Part shown: piece after piece, positions 20,009-30,668 of the stretch | How the letters are laid out: each line of letters starts with the position of its first letter | How positions within the stretch are numbered: position 1 is the stretch's first letter | Assembly: GCF_040409955.1 (NCBI RefSeq) | Contig: NZ_CP123384.1 | Location: forward strand, 186,001-250,000 | Source: Salipiger sp. H15 | GTDB taxonomy: Bacteria; Pseudomonadota; Alphaproteobacteria; Rhodobacterales; Rhodobacteraceae | Reading direction: 5' to 3' | DNA length: 64,000 bases | Notes under the pieces: model-generated | Told to the model about the DNA's origin: nothing | What the model saw: only the letters and a program-made list of their open reading frames with translations | Database searches by the model: none | Translations under genes and position numbers: made by a program

Positions 20009-21287
20009 CAGCCGCGGCGCCGGCCCAGCCAGGCCGCGACCAGCTCGTTGATCTCGGTCTGGATGCTCTCGTCCTCGACCTCCTGCACGGCCTCCGCGAT
20101 GAAGGCGATGGTCAGCAGGTCCTCGGCGGTGCCGCGCGGCACGCCGCGGGCGCGCAGGTAGAACAGACCGTCCTCGTCGATCGCGCCCGAGGTCGAGCCA
20201 TGCGAGCAGGCCACGTCGTCGGCGTAGATCTCGAGCTCCGGCTTGGCGAGGAACTGGCTGTCCTCGTCCAGAAGCAGCGACTGGCTGATCTGGTAGCCGT
20301 CGGTCTTCTGCGCGCCGGGCTTGACGAGGATCTTGCCCTGGAACACGCCGGTCGCGCCGTTGCGCAGCACCTTCTTGAAGATCTGGCGGCTTTCGCAGTT
20401 CACCGCGTCATGGGTGATGAACACCGTGTCGTCATGGTGGAAATCGCCGTCACCCATGCAGGCGCCCGCGACATGCACCGCGGCGTCGTCGCCGGTCAGC
20501 TCGATCACGCACTCGTTGCGGGTCAGCACGCCGTTCACCGTGAGGGTGAAGGTCTTGAACGTGCTCTCGGTGCCGAGGCGGCCGAAGATATGCGTCGCGG
20601 CGCGGCGCTCGTGGTCGCGGCCCTGCACGCGTACGTGGTGGAAGCCCGCGCCGTCGGCGACGTCGACTTCCAGCACCTTGTTGAAGCGCGCCGCGGCCGG
20701 GCCGGATTCGAGCAGCGTGACGTCGCCGCCCTCCTCGACCTTGACCACGTGGTGCAGGATCGCGTCCGAGGTCTCGTCCTCGTGGCGATAGAGCAGGTGC
20801 AGCGGCTTCTCGACCTTGCCGGTCACGCGGATCAGCAGGCCGTCGGTGGCGAAGGCGGTGTTGAGCGCGGCGAGCGGACGCTCGACCGGGGTCTGGCCGT
20901 TGGTTTCCAGCGTGCCGTAGAGGTCCTTCGCCCAGTGGATGTCCGAGGCATCGGCAAGGCGCTCGATGGTCAGCCCCTCGAGGGCCAGATCATCGGACTC
21001 CTCGGCGCTGAACACGCCGTCGACGAAGACCACCTTGAGCCGGTCGCGGGCACCGAAGACCGGCGCCTCGTCGGTGACCTTGAGCACGGCGGCCGCGGGT
21101 GCGGCGACGGCGGTCAGCGTGTCCGGACGGGTGTATTTCCAGTACTCGTCACGGCCGCCGGGCAGGCCCATGGCCTGCACGCGGGCAAGGGCCGCCTCGC
21201 GGGCGGGGCGCGACCAGCCGCCCTCGGGCAGGCTCAGCGCCGCCAGCCGCGCGTCGGTCGCGGTCTGCTTGACTTGGGGAAGTGCCA

Positions 21288-21288
<1 letters not shown>
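20008..21288 (-). CDS. sufD: Fe-S cluster assembly protein SufD
   Basis: This gene encodes a 426-residue SufD, which joins SufB and the SufC dimer in the cytoplasmic SufBC2D scaffold. The C-terminal half is a parallel beta-helix with the family signatures EIYADDVACSHGSTSG and LFYLRARGVPRGTAEDLL, including the conserved Cys and the histidine thought to be at the SufB interface. The ATG at 21288 overlaps the sufC stop by one base (TAATG), which fixes the start. Length is normal for the family. Confidence 0.95.
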
Positions 21289-22043
<755 letters not shown>

Positions 22044-22067
22044 AGGTTTCCCTCCTTGGGGGTGCGG

Positions 22068-22664
22068 TCAGGGCCGCACGGTCAGTTTCATGATCCGCAG
22101 CAGGTCCTTCACCGGGAAGGCCTGTGGGACGATCTCGAACCGGGCCATGCGCCCGGTCATTTGCGGTTGGCCGAGCCAGTGCTCGACCTTGTGATAGTGT
22201 TTGCGCGGCGCGTAGTCGTCGAAGAGCAGCACCAGCGGTTTCTCGGTCAGGAAGGCCGCGGCAAGCGCGCAGCCCTCGCGAAATCGGCCATCCACCAGCA
22301 CCACGTCGGGCTGGCGGAACTCGGGCAGCTCCCAGACCTTCAGCGGGTACTCCGGGAAGCTGCGCCACTCGATCTCGTCGACCGGGTGGCCCCATTCCTT
22401 TGTCGGCCCGATGTCGGACCAGATGATGTCCACCTCCGAGCCCGCGGCGGGCGGGTTCTCGGCGAACCAGCGGCGCATCATCTGCGCCCAGTCCCGGTCC
22501 GACTCGACCGAGAAGACGGTCTTGCCGGGCATCCCGGCGGCCAGCGCGGTCGAGCCTCCCGAGCCGTATTCGAGGATCACCCCTGCCCGCGCGTATTCCG
22601 CGTGCAGAAGCGCCGCCTCCGCCTCGGGGAGCGTCAGCTCCGGCCGGGCCGTCGCCTCGGTCAT
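22068..22664 (-). CDS. Hypothetical SAM-methyltransferase-like protein in the suf operon
   Basis: This gene encodes a 198-residue protein with a Rossmann-like start: [15 protein letters not shown] resembles the SAM-binding GxGxG loop, and [15 protein letters not shown] the acidic residue that follows. Later [17 protein letters not shown] and [11 protein letters not shown] give further strand-ending acidic residues. This suggests a class I methyltransferase-like fold, but no target motif is visible. The start overlaps the YbjQ stop by 4 nt. It is embedded in the suf operon between ybjQ and sufC; a role in Fe-S biogenesis is inferred only from position. Confidence 0.78.
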   Translation of the reverse strand: MTEATARPELTLPEAEAALLHAEYARAGVILEYGSGGSTALAAGMPGKTVFSVESDRDWAQMMRRWFAENPPAAGSEVDIIWSDIGPTKEWGHPVDEIEWRSFPEYPLKVWELPEFRQPDVVLVDGRFREGCALAAAFLTEKPLVLLFDDYAPRKHYHKVEHWLGQPQMTGRMARFEIVPQAFPVKDLLRIMKLTVRP

Positions 22665-22978
22665 GGGGTGATCACCACCGCCGTGCCCGACACCGAGACC
22701 ATGAGCATCGAGTCGCCCACCACCTCGTAGTCGAGATCGACGCCGACCACCGCGTTCGCCCCAAGCGCGACGGCGCGCTCCTTGAGCTCGCGCATCGCCA
22801 CGTCGCGGGCATCCTGCAGCTTGGCCTCGTAGGCGCCGGAGCGCCCGCCGATGACGTCGGTGACCCGCGCGAAGAGATCGCGCACGATGTTGGCCCCCAT
22901 GATCGCCTCGCCGACCACCACGCCCTTGTAGGCGGTGATGCGGTGGCCCTCGATGTTCGGCGTGGTGGTGACGATCAT
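22661..22978 (-). CDS. YbjQ family protein (DUF74)
   Basis: This gene encodes a 105-residue protein of the YbjQ/DUF74 family, which forms small pentameric beta/alpha assemblies annotated as heavy-metal-binding. The family landmarks are [27 protein letters not shown] (split here as GEAIMGANI and [18 protein letters not shown]), then [17 protein letters not shown]. The molecular role is not established. It begins 10 nt after the 65-residue membrane protein gene and overlaps the next gene by 4 nt, so it is firmly within the suf transcript. Confidence 0.88.
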   Translation of the reverse strand: MIVTTTPNIEGHRITAYKGVVVGEAIMGANIVRDLFARVTDVIGGRSGAYEAKLQDARDVAMRELKERAVALGANAVVGVDLDYEVVGDSMLMVSVSGTAVVITP

Positions 22979-22988
22979 CTGCCCGCCC

Positions 22989-23186
22989 TCAGCCCTGCAC
23001 GAAGTAACGGATCGCGGTCAGCGCGACGAGCGCCAGACCGCCGGCCGCGGTCGCGGTGAGCAGCACCGAGCCGGCCAGCAGCCCCTCGGTATTGCCCTTC
23101 CGCTTGCGCATGCCGAACCCGATCAGCACACCGAGGAAGATGCCGATGGCCGCCCCGGCGGATTGAAGCACCAGCTGTTGCAGCAT
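22989..23186 (-). CDS. Small two-helix membrane protein in the suf operon
   Basis: This gene encodes a 65-residue protein with two hydrophobic stretches, residues 8-25 ([18 protein letters not shown]) and 38-60, separated by a basic loop [10 protein letters not shown], so a hairpin in the inner membrane is likely. It starts 24 nt after sufB with AGGAGACGC upstream and ends 10 nt before ybjQ. I do not recognise a named family. Coding is supported by spacing, codon use and the consistent hydrophobic pattern. Confidence 0.68.
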   Translation of the reverse strand: MLQQLVLQSAGAAIGIFLGVLIGFGMRKRKGNTEGLLAGSVLLTATAAGGLALVALTAIRYFVQG

Positions 23187-23210
23187 CCGGCGTCTCCTTC
23201 GCGGCGGGCC

Positions 23211-24731
<1,521 letters not shown>

Positions 24732-24803
24732 CAGCCTTTATCTCCTGTCGTCCCGGGGCTGACGCGCCGCGCCGCCCTGCGTTTCCGGTCACGCGCGCAG
24801 GCC

Positions 24804-25847
24804 TCAGAGCCCCGGCGCGTATTTCTTGCGATATTGACGCGCCCACGCCTCGGCGAAGCGCAGCACGTCCTCTTCCCGTGTCGACGGCCCCATGCTCACG
24901 CGGATCGCGCAGCCGGCCACATCGTCGTCGAATCCCATTGCCCGCAGCACGCGGGAGGCGCGGACCTTGCCGCTGGAACAGGCCGACCCCGCCGAGATCG
25001 CGAAACCGGCGAGGTCCATCTGCATCACCTGCGTCTCGCCCTTCCAGCCCGGCAAAGCGAAGCAGGAGGTGTTCGGCAGGCGCGGCGCACCATTCCCGAC
25101 AAAAATAGTCTCTGGAGCGGCAGCCGCAATAGCATTCTCTAGAATAGTTCTAAGTTTTTCGATTCCTGTCCACACGTCATCGGCCAGATCGCGCGCGGCT
25201 GCCTCTGCGGCTGCGCCAAAACCCGCTATGCCGACGAGGTTTTCCGTGCCGGCGCGGCGGCCCATCTCCTGCCCGCCGCCCTTCAGCTGCGACGGAATGT
25301 CCGTGCCGCGCCGCATCACCAGCGCGCCGATTCCCTTGGGCCCGCCCAGCTTGTGCGCCGAGACGATCGCCATCTGCGCGCCGGACCAGTTGAAGGCAAA
25401 GGGCAGCTTGCCGAAGATCTGCGTCGCATCGATGACGGCCAACCCCTGCGGCAGGTCCTGCACCACCCCGGTCTCGGAATTCGCCGCCTGCAGCGCGCTG
25501 CGCGCCGGATCGGCCACGCTCACCCGCCCCTGCGCGTCAACCGGCAGGTCGAGCTCGAGCCAGGCGGCCATGGCGTCATGCTCGACCGCCGCGCCATGCA
25601 GCCCGCGCCCGGCGCAGGCCAGCGCCGCCGCCTCGGTCGCACCCGAGACGAACACCACGTCGGCGCCGTCCGCCCCCAGCGCCGAGGCGACCTGCGCCCG
25701 CGCCTTCTCCATCAGCCCCTTTGCCGCGCGCCCCTCGGCATGGACCGACGAGGGATTGCCCACGAGGTCCATCGCCGCGATCATCGCGTCGCGCGCCTCG
25801 GGCCGGAGCGGCGCCGTGGCATTCCAGTCGAGATAGGCTCGCGTCAC
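24804..25847 (-). CDS. Cysteine desulfurase, IscS/NifS-like
   Basis: This gene encodes a 347-residue group I cysteine desulfurase. It begins with the family's VTRAYLDWNATAPLRP, has the PLP lysine in VSAHKLGGPKG and the flexible catalytic-Cys loop SAGSACSSGKVRAS. It lacks the longer C-terminal IscU-binding tail of IscS, so it is closer to the short NifS-like desulfurases found in alphaproteobacterial suf operons. The GTG at 25847 is preferred over the ATG at 25871 because AGAGGGGG lies just upstream and it gives the usual N-terminus. A second desulfurase (SufS) ends the same operon. Confidence 0.9.
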   Translation of the reverse strand: MTRAYLDWNATAPLRPEARDAMIAAMDLVGNPSSVHAEGRAAKGLMEKARAQVASALGADGADVVFVSGATEAAALACAGRGLHGAAVEHDAMAAWLELDLPVDAQGRVSVADPARSALQAANSETGVVQDLPQGLAVIDATQIFGKLPFAFNWSGAQMAIVSAHKLGGPKGIGALVMRRGTDIPSQLKGGGQEMGRRAGTENLVGIAGFGAAAEAAARDLADDVWTGIEKLRTILENAIAAAAPETIFVGNGAPRLPNTSCFALPGWKGETQVMQMDLAGFAISAGSACSSGKVRASRVLRAMGFDDDVAGCAIRVSMGPSTREEDVLRFAEAWARQYRKKYAPGL

Positions 25848-25900
25848 GCCGCCCCCTCTTTCATCTTCCATGAGTTCCGTGTCGTGCCGTGTCGCGGGGC

Positions 25901-26404
25901 TCAGGCCTCGTCGGACAGGACATCCTCGTGCTCGTCATCCGAGACCGGCTCGTCGACCACCGCGAAGAGCGAGGGCACTGCCGGACAGGGCGCCAGCGCG
26001 TTGCCGACGACGTCCGAGAGCCGCGCCTGGTGCAGGTAGACGTAGACATGCGCCGAAAGCGACTGCCAGAGCCGGTTCGACAGCGACTGCGCCCGGCTGC
26101 CCGAGGCCCCGCCCGAGGCGCCGGCGCCCTTGTGCATCGCATCGACGCTCTCGTCGACCGCCGCCAGCACGTCGACCACGCGGATCTGGTCCGGGGTCCG
26201 CGCAAGGCGGTAGCCGCCGCCCGGCCCCCGCACCGAGGCCACCAGCCCGGCGCGCCGCAGCTTGACGAAAAGCTGCTCGAGATAGGGCAGCGAAATGTCC
26301 TGACGCTTGGAAATGTCCCCCAGCGTCACCAGGTCGCCTTCGGGCTGCAGCGCGATATCGACCAGCGCGACCATCGCGTAACGCCCTTTCGTGCTCAACT
26401 TCAC
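25901..26404 (-). CDS. iscR: Rrf2 family Fe-S regulator IscR (single-cysteine type)
   Basis: This gene encodes a 167-residue Rrf2-family regulator that leads the suf operon. The winged helix is VKLSTKGRYAMVALVDIAL through LRRAGLVASVRGPGGGYRLAR, nearly identical to IscR. The canonical three-cysteine cluster motif after the wing is missing: residues 85-110 are Gly/Ala/Ser-rich, and the only cysteine is near residue 140 in ALAPCPAVPS. A single-Cys IscR that still binds an Fe-S cluster has been described for Rhodobacter sphaeroides. GTG at 26404 is chosen because GGAGG lies 5 nt upstream; the frame is open to 26473. It probably represses its own operon. Confidence 0.92.
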   Translation of the reverse strand: MKLSTKGRYAMVALVDIALQPEGDLVTLGDISKRQDISLPYLEQLFVKLRRAGLVASVRGPGGGYRLARTPDQIRVVDVLAAVDESVDAMHKGAGASGGASGSRAQSLSNRLWQSLSAHVYVYLHQARLSDVVGNALAPCPAVPSLFAVVDEPVSDDEHEDVLSDEA

Positions 26405-26454
26405 GCTTGCCTCCCGGGCACCTTTGCGCCCAACCGATTGACCTTGACCGGGCA

Positions 26455-26470
26455 ATTGCATATCTGCAAT
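26455..26470. promoter_or_regulatory. Small inverted repeat in the iscR promoter region
   Basis: ATTGCA-TATC-TGCAAT is a perfect inverted repeat with 6-bp arms, 51 nt upstream of the iscR GTG. It could be an autoregulatory operator or part of the promoter; the binding factor is not known. Confidence 0.4.
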
Positions 26471-26497
26471 CAAGCCCTCTCCCGTGCCCGCACGGGA

Positions 26498-26514
26498 TTT
26501 AGAAACGTTCTAAA
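26498..26514. promoter_or_regulatory. Iron control element (Irr-box-like palindrome)
   Basis: TTTAGAAACGTTCTAAA is a perfect palindrome with 7-bp arms and a 3-nt centre. It agrees with the iron control element TTTAGAA-N3-TTCTAAA recognised by Irr in alphaproteobacteria. It lies 94 nt upstream of the iscR start and 59 nt upstream of the divergent hydrolase ATG, so it could control the whole suf operon by iron or heme status. Confidence 0.8.
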
Positions 26515-26572
26515 GTGCCGCAGAAATTTCGTCAATAATTTCGCGCACACCGATCAGGAGCACTTCCGCCCG

Positions 26573-27226
26573 ATGCCCGAGGTCATTTTTCCCGGACCCG
26601 AAGGCCGCCTCGAAGGCCGCTATCATCCGCAGAAAGACAACGACGCCCCCATTGCCATCGTCCTGCACCCGCATCCGCAGTTCGGCGGGACGATGAACAA
26701 CAAGGTCGTCTATAACCTTCACTACGCCTTCTACAACATGGGATTCACCGTGCTGCGGTTCAACTTCCGCGGCGTGGGGCGCAGCCAGGGCGAATACGAC
26801 CAGGGCATCGGCGAGCTTTCCGATGCTGCCTCGGCGCTCGACTACCTGCAGTCGATGAACAACAACTCCAAGCATTGCTGGGTCGCGGGCTTCTCCTTCG
26901 GCGCCTGGATCGGCATGCAGCTGCTGATGCGCCGCCCCGAGATCACCGGCTTCGTCTCGGTCTCGCCGCCCGCCAACATGTACGATTTCTCGTTCCTCGC
27001 CCCCTGCCCCTCGTCGGGCCTGATCATCAACGGCACCAATGACCGCGTGGCGCCGCCCGCGGACACCACGTCGCTGGTCAACAAGCTCAAGGAGCAGAAG
27101 GGCATCACCATCACCCACGAGCAGGTGGAAGGTGCCGGCCACTTCTTCGAAGAGCCGCACATGGGCACGATGATCGACAGCGTCACCGGCTACGTGAAGC
27201 GCCGCCTGACCGAGACCACGCGCTGA
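26573..27226 (+). CDS. Alpha/beta hydrolase
   Basis: This gene encodes a 217-residue cytoplasmic alpha/beta hydrolase. The nucleophile elbow is GFSFGAW (Ser at about residue 108), the Asp comes in LIINGTNDRVAPP, and the histidine in VEGAGHFFEE. The oxyanion region HPHPQFGGTMNNKVV is typical of the family often annotated as dienelactone- or lipid-type hydrolases; no lid domain is present. CAGGAG lies 15 nt upstream of the ATG. It is divergent from iscR across the Irr-box-like palindrome. The substrate is unknown. Confidence 0.88.
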   Translation: MPEVIFPGPEGRLEGRYHPQKDNDAPIAIVLHPHPQFGGTMNNKVVYNLHYAFYNMGFTVLRFNFRGVGRSQGEYDQGIGELSDAASALDYLQSMNNNSKHCWVAGFSFGAWIGMQLLMRRPEITGFVSVSPPANMYDFSFLAPCPSSGLIINGTNDRVAPPADTTSLVNKLKEQKGITITHEQVEGAGHFFEEPHMGTMIDSVTGYVKRRLTETTR

Positions 27227-27251
27227 GCCGCCAGTCGGGGAGCCGAGCCAC

Positions 27252-27503
27252 ATGAGCAGCCTCACGCAGGAGCTGGCCGACAAGCTGGCCGAGGACACGT
27301 TCAAGGTGATGAAGCTCACCGGCGACGACCGCTTCTTCATGGAGGTGGCGAAGGTCATCGGCGCCTCCTCCACGACGCTCGAGGAGGCCTTCCTGACCTC
27401 GGTCCGGGTGCGCCTCGCCGAGCGCCGCGCGCGGGCCTTCCTCGTCGAGCGGCTGAACGCCGCCAAGGCGGGCGAGGCCGCGCCCGGGGACGGACAGCCA
27501 TGA
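27252..27503 (+). CDS. Small helical hypothetical protein
   Basis: This gene encodes an 83-residue protein without a recognised named domain. It is predicted mostly helical (LTQELADKLAEDTFKVMKL, then LEEAFLTSVRVRLAERRAR) and ends in an Ala/Gly-rich tail. It starts 25 nt after the hydrolase gene and its stop overlaps the following HD-domain ATG by 4 nt, which supports it as a real operon member. A role as an accessory to one of its neighbours is only suggested by position. Confidence 0.75.
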   Translation: MSSLTQELADKLAEDTFKVMKLTGDDRFFMEVAKVIGASSTTLEEAFLTSVRVRLAERRARAFLVERLNAAKAGEAAPGDGQP

Positions 27504-28087
27504 GCAGCGACCGGCTCGACGCGCAGATGGCCTTCCTCATCGAGGCGGGCCGCCTCTCCGCGGTGACCCGCGCCACCAAGACGTCGGACGGCGCGCGTTT
27601 CGAGAATTCCGCCGAGCACAGCTGGCACCTCGCGCTCTTCGCGCTGGTGCTGGGCGAGCACGCCCCCGAGGGCGTGACCATCGAGCGCGTCATCAAGATG
27701 CTGCTGCTGCACGACCTCGTCGAGATCGACGCCGGCGACAACCCGTTCTTCGGCGAGGTCGACGAGGCCGCCAAGGAGGTCGAGGAAGCCCGCGCCGCCG
27801 ACCGGCTCTTCGGGCTGCTGCCCGCCGACCAGGGCGCCCAGCTGCGCGCGCTCTGGGACGAATTCGAGGCCAACGAGACCCCCGACGCGCGCTTTGCCAA
27901 GTCCGTCGACCGTTTCCAGCCGCCGAACATGAACCTCGTGACGCAAGGCGGCTCCTGGGTCGACTACAAGGTCACCTGGCCGGTCTTCGAGCAGAAGATG
28001 GCGCCGAAGATCCAGAGCGGCGCCCCGAAGCTCTGGGACTGGCTGGCCCCGAAGGTCGAGGCCTTCCTCGCGCGCCTCACCCACTGA
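27500..28087 (+). CDS. HD domain-containing phosphohydrolase (YfbR-like)
   Basis: This gene encodes a 195-residue HD-family protein. The metal-binding residues appear in order: His in SAEHSWHLALFAL, HD in LLLHDLVEIDAGD, and a later Asp in FAKSVDRFQP. The pattern and size resemble 5'-deoxynucleotidases of the YfbR/YGK1 group, which dephosphorylate dNMPs, though the substrate cannot be read from the sequence. Its ATG overlaps the preceding small gene by 4 nt. It is convergent with lpd. Confidence 0.86.
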   Translation: MSSDRLDAQMAFLIEAGRLSAVTRATKTSDGARFENSAEHSWHLALFALVLGEHAPEGVTIERVIKMLLLHDLVEIDAGDNPFFGEVDEAAKEVEEARAADRLFGLLPADQGAQLRALWDEFEANETPDARFAKSVDRFQPPNMNLVTQGGSWVDYKVTWPVFEQKMAPKIQSGAPKLWDWLAPKVEAFLARLTH

Positions 28088-28099
28088 GAGCGCGCCGAC

Positions 28100-28240
28100 A
28101 GGGGGCGCTGCCCCCTCTTCGCCTGCGGCGAATTCACCCCCGGGATATTTCCGACATGTGGAAGACGCGGGACTGCGCACATCCACATGGTCCAAATATC
28201 CCGGGGGAGTCCGCGCCAGCGGACGGGGGCAGAGCCCCCT
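28100..28240. repeat. Facing inverted repeats, each with its own hairpin
   Basis: Two half-elements face each other. The left one has a GGGGGCGCTGCCCCC hairpin (28101-28115) and ends CCCCGGGATATTTCC (28137-28151). The right one starts with CCAAATATCCCGGGG (28192-28206) and ends in a GGGGGCAGAGCCCCC hairpin (28225-28239). The inner arms 28137-28160 and 28183-28206 match at about 20 of 24 positions as inverted copies. The layout resembles paired REP-type elements and carries the same AAATA-CCGGGG core as the other dispersed repeats. Confidence 0.6.
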
Positions 28241-28277
28241 TCTTCCTCAGCTGAACGCCTTTGGCGGGCGGAAAGCA

Positions 28278-28311
28278 AAAGGGGCGCCTCGCGGGCGCCC
28301 CTTCGTTTTTC
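28278..28311. terminator. Terminator between the HD-domain gene and lpd
   Basis: The stem AGGGGCGCC / GGGCGCCCCT with a TCGC loop is followed by TTCGTTTTT on the plus strand and by CTTTTGC on the minus strand, so it serves the two convergent genes. Confidence 0.8.
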
Positions 28312-28326
28312 CGAAGCGTCGCGGTC

Positions 28327-29721
28327 TCAGAAGTGGATCGCGCGGCCGTAGGCGTCGAGGACGCTCTCGTGCATCATTTCCGACAGGGTCGGGTGCGGGA
28401 AGACGGTGTTCATCAGGTCCTCCTCGGTGGTCTCGAGCTGGCGGCCCACGACGTAGCCCTGGATCAGCTCGGTCACTTCCGCGCCGACCATGTGCGCACC
28501 CAGCAGCTCGCCGGTCTTCTCGTCAAAGATCGTCTTCACCAGCCCCTCGGGCTCGCCGAGCGCGATCGCCTTGCCGTTGCCGATGAAGGGGAAGCGGCCG
28601 ACCTTGACCTTGTAGCCGGCCTCCTTGGCCTTGGCCTCGGTCAGGCCGACCGAGGCGACCTGCGGGTGGCAGTAGGTGCAGCCGGCTATGGACGAGGGCT
28701 CGACCGCGTGCGGATGGCCGCCGGCGATGAGCTCGGCCACCATGACCCCCTCGTGCGACGCCTTGTGCGCCAGCCAGGGCGCGCCGGCGATGTCACCGAT
28801 GGCGTAGACGCCCTCGATGCCGGTGCGGCAGTGCTTGTCCACGACGACGTGGGTGCGCTCGACCTTCACGCCGAGCGCCTCGAGGCCCAGCCCCTCGGTG
28901 TTGCCGACGATGCCGACCGCCGAGATCACCGTGTCGAACTCTTCCCTGGTGACCTTGCCGTTCTGCTCGATATGCGCGGTGACCTTGCCGTTCGCGCGGT
29001 CGAGCTGCTTGACCATGGTCTTCTCGCGGATGGTCATGCCCTGCTTCTCGAACTGCTTCTTGGCGAATTTCGAGATTTCCTCGTCCTCCACCGGCAGGAT
29101 GCGGTCCATGACCTCGACGACCGTCGTCTCGGCGCCGAGCGTGTTGTAGAAGCTGGCGAACTCGATGCCGATGGCGCCCGAGCCGATGACCAGCAGCTTC
29201 TTCGGCATGCGCGAGGGCACCAGCGCGTGCTTGTAGGTCCAGACGAGATCACCGTCGGCCTCGAGGCCCGGCAACTCGCGCGCCCGCGCGCCGGTGGCGA
29301 TCACGATGTTCTTCGCGGTCAGCTCCTCGGTGCCCTTGTCGGTCTTGACGGTGACCTTGCCCTTGGCGGGGATCGTCGCCTCGCCCATGAACGCGGTGAC
29401 CTTGTTCTTCTTCAGCAGGTGGGTGACGCCGGAGTTCAGCTGCTTGGCCACGCCGCGCGAGCGCTTGACCACCGCGTCGAGATCGTAGCCGATCTTCTCG
29501 GCGGTCAGGCCGTAGTCCTTGGCGCGCTGCATGAAGTGGTAGATCTCCGAGCTGCGCAGCAGCGCCTTGGTCGGAATGCAGCCCCAGTTGAGGCAGATGC
29601 CGCCCATGTGCTCGCGCTCGACCACGGCCACCTTGAGGCCGAGCTGCGCGCCGCGGATGGCGGCAACGTAGCCCCCGGGTCCGGCACCGATGACGATCAT
29701 GTCGAAGCTTTGCGAAGCCAT
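28327..29721 (-). CDS. lpdA: Dihydrolipoyl dehydrogenase (E3)
   Basis: This gene encodes a 464-residue flavoenzyme that reoxidises lipoyl groups of 2-oxoacid dehydrogenases using NAD+. The FAD fold starts VIGAGPGGYVAAIRGAQLG, the redox-active disulfide is in GGICLNWGCIPTKALL, the NAD fold has LVIGSGAIGIEFASFY, and the C-terminal dimer interface HPHPTLSEMMHESV supplies the catalytic His-Glu pair. The ATG at 29721 directly precedes the FAD strand; a TTG seven codons upstream is less likely. No E1 or E2 genes are adjacent, so it serves complexes encoded elsewhere. Confidence 0.95.
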   Translation of the reverse strand: MASQSFDMIVIGAGPGGYVAAIRGAQLGLKVAVVEREHMGGICLNWGCIPTKALLRSSEIYHFMQRAKDYGLTAEKIGYDLDAVVKRSRGVAKQLNSGVTHLLKKNKVTAFMGEATIPAKGKVTVKTDKGTEELTAKNIVIATGARARELPGLEADGDLVWTYKHALVPSRMPKKLLVIGSGAIGIEFASFYNTLGAETTVVEVMDRILPVEDEEISKFAKKQFEKQGMTIREKTMVKQLDRANGKVTAHIEQNGKVTREEFDTVISAVGIVGNTEGLGLEALGVKVERTHVVVDKHCRTGIEGVYAIGDIAGAPWLAHKASHEGVMVAELIAGGHPHAVEPSSIAGCTYCHPQVASVGLTEAKAKEAGYKVKVGRFPFIGNGKAIALGEPEGLVKTIFDEKTGELLGAHMVGAEVTELIQGYVVGRQLETTEEDLMNTVFPHPTLSEMMHESVLDAYGRAIHF

Positions 29722-29902
29722 GGCTCTCTCCCGCCGAGTCAAATTAGTTTGATATTAAACCATCTCCCACGGGGCTTCAACGCCACCCACGAAAGATCGT
29801 CTTCCGCACGGTCAGCTAGGGCACTGCCGGACCGAGAGCAAGGTGGCTGGCCGGAGCGGAATGCGCAACCCGCCATGGCAAACCGGGCTGACGGCACGCA
29901 AA

Positions 29903-29930
29903 GACCCGCGCGATCCGATCGCGCGGGCCC
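29903..29930 (-). terminator. Probable terminator after the DUF924 gene
   Basis: CCCGCGCGATC / GATCGCGCGGG forms a perfect stem with one central base; on the minus strand it is followed by TCTTTG. It lies 24 nt past the DUF924 stop codon. Confidence 0.6.
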
Positions 29931-29953
29931 TGGAAATAGAGCTGTGGCCCGGG

Positions 29954-30538
29954 TCAGGCCGCCTGGGCGGTCTGCAGCCTGCGCAGCACCTCGCCGTAGC
30001 CGCCGCCCTGGAGGTAGCCGCTCTCGGGCGCGGTGGTGGCGCGGGACAGCGCCTCGTTCCGGGTCGGGAAACGGCCGAACTCGCGGATCACCTCGCGGTG
30101 CGCCCGCGCGTGCAGCAGGTTCGACTCGCCGGTCTCGGCCAGCCGTTCCTTCATCAGCCGGATGCAGCGCTCCTGGTCGCAGAGGTTCTCGGAATGCATC
30201 AGCGGCACGTAGAAGAACTGCCGCGCGGGCTCGTCGATCTTCATGTCCCAGCCGCGCCAGATCGCCTGCTTGGCCGCCGCGAGGGCGATCGCGTCCGAGG
30301 CAAAGGCCTTGGCCGTGCCGCGGAACATGTTCCGCGAGAACTGGTCGAGCAGGATGACATAGGCCAGCGCGCCGCTGGGATAGGTCAGCCAGAGACCGAA
30401 CCGCCCCTCCATCGCCGCCTCCCAGGTCTCCTCGAACCGGGCGCGGATCTCGGCGTCCAGCGCCTCGTCCGCGGTGTAGCGTTTCTCCGGCGGGGTTTCG
30501 TCGAGCCAGAATGCCAGAATGTCTTCGGGGGCTTTCAT
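29954..30538 (-). CDS. DUF924 family protein
   Basis: This gene encodes a 194-residue all-helical, TPR-like DUF924 protein. Landmarks are ILAFWLDETPPEKRY, AYVILLDQFSRNMFRGTAKAF and FFYVPLMHSENLCDQERCI, all typical of the family. The biochemical role is unknown. It stands alone on the minus strand, with 130 nt to the MFS gene upstream and a terminator-like hairpin downstream. Confidence 0.9.
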   Translation of the reverse strand: MKAPEDILAFWLDETPPEKRYTADEALDAEIRARFEETWEAAMEGRFGLWLTYPSGALAYVILLDQFSRNMFRGTAKAFASDAIALAAAKQAIWRGWDMKIDEPARQFFYVPLMHSENLCDQERCIRLMKERLAETGESNLLHARAHREVIREFGRFPTRNEALSRATTAPESGYLQGGGYGEVLRRLQTAQAA

Positions 30539-30668
30539 AGTTCCATCCTTACGTGCCGCTCCGTCGTCACTGAAAGGTTACATTCGCTGCTGCCGCAAGG
30601 CGAAGTCACAAATTCTGTCAATTGCGACAATCCCTGCGTCATTCTCACAACGCCCAAAATTCAGGCGC

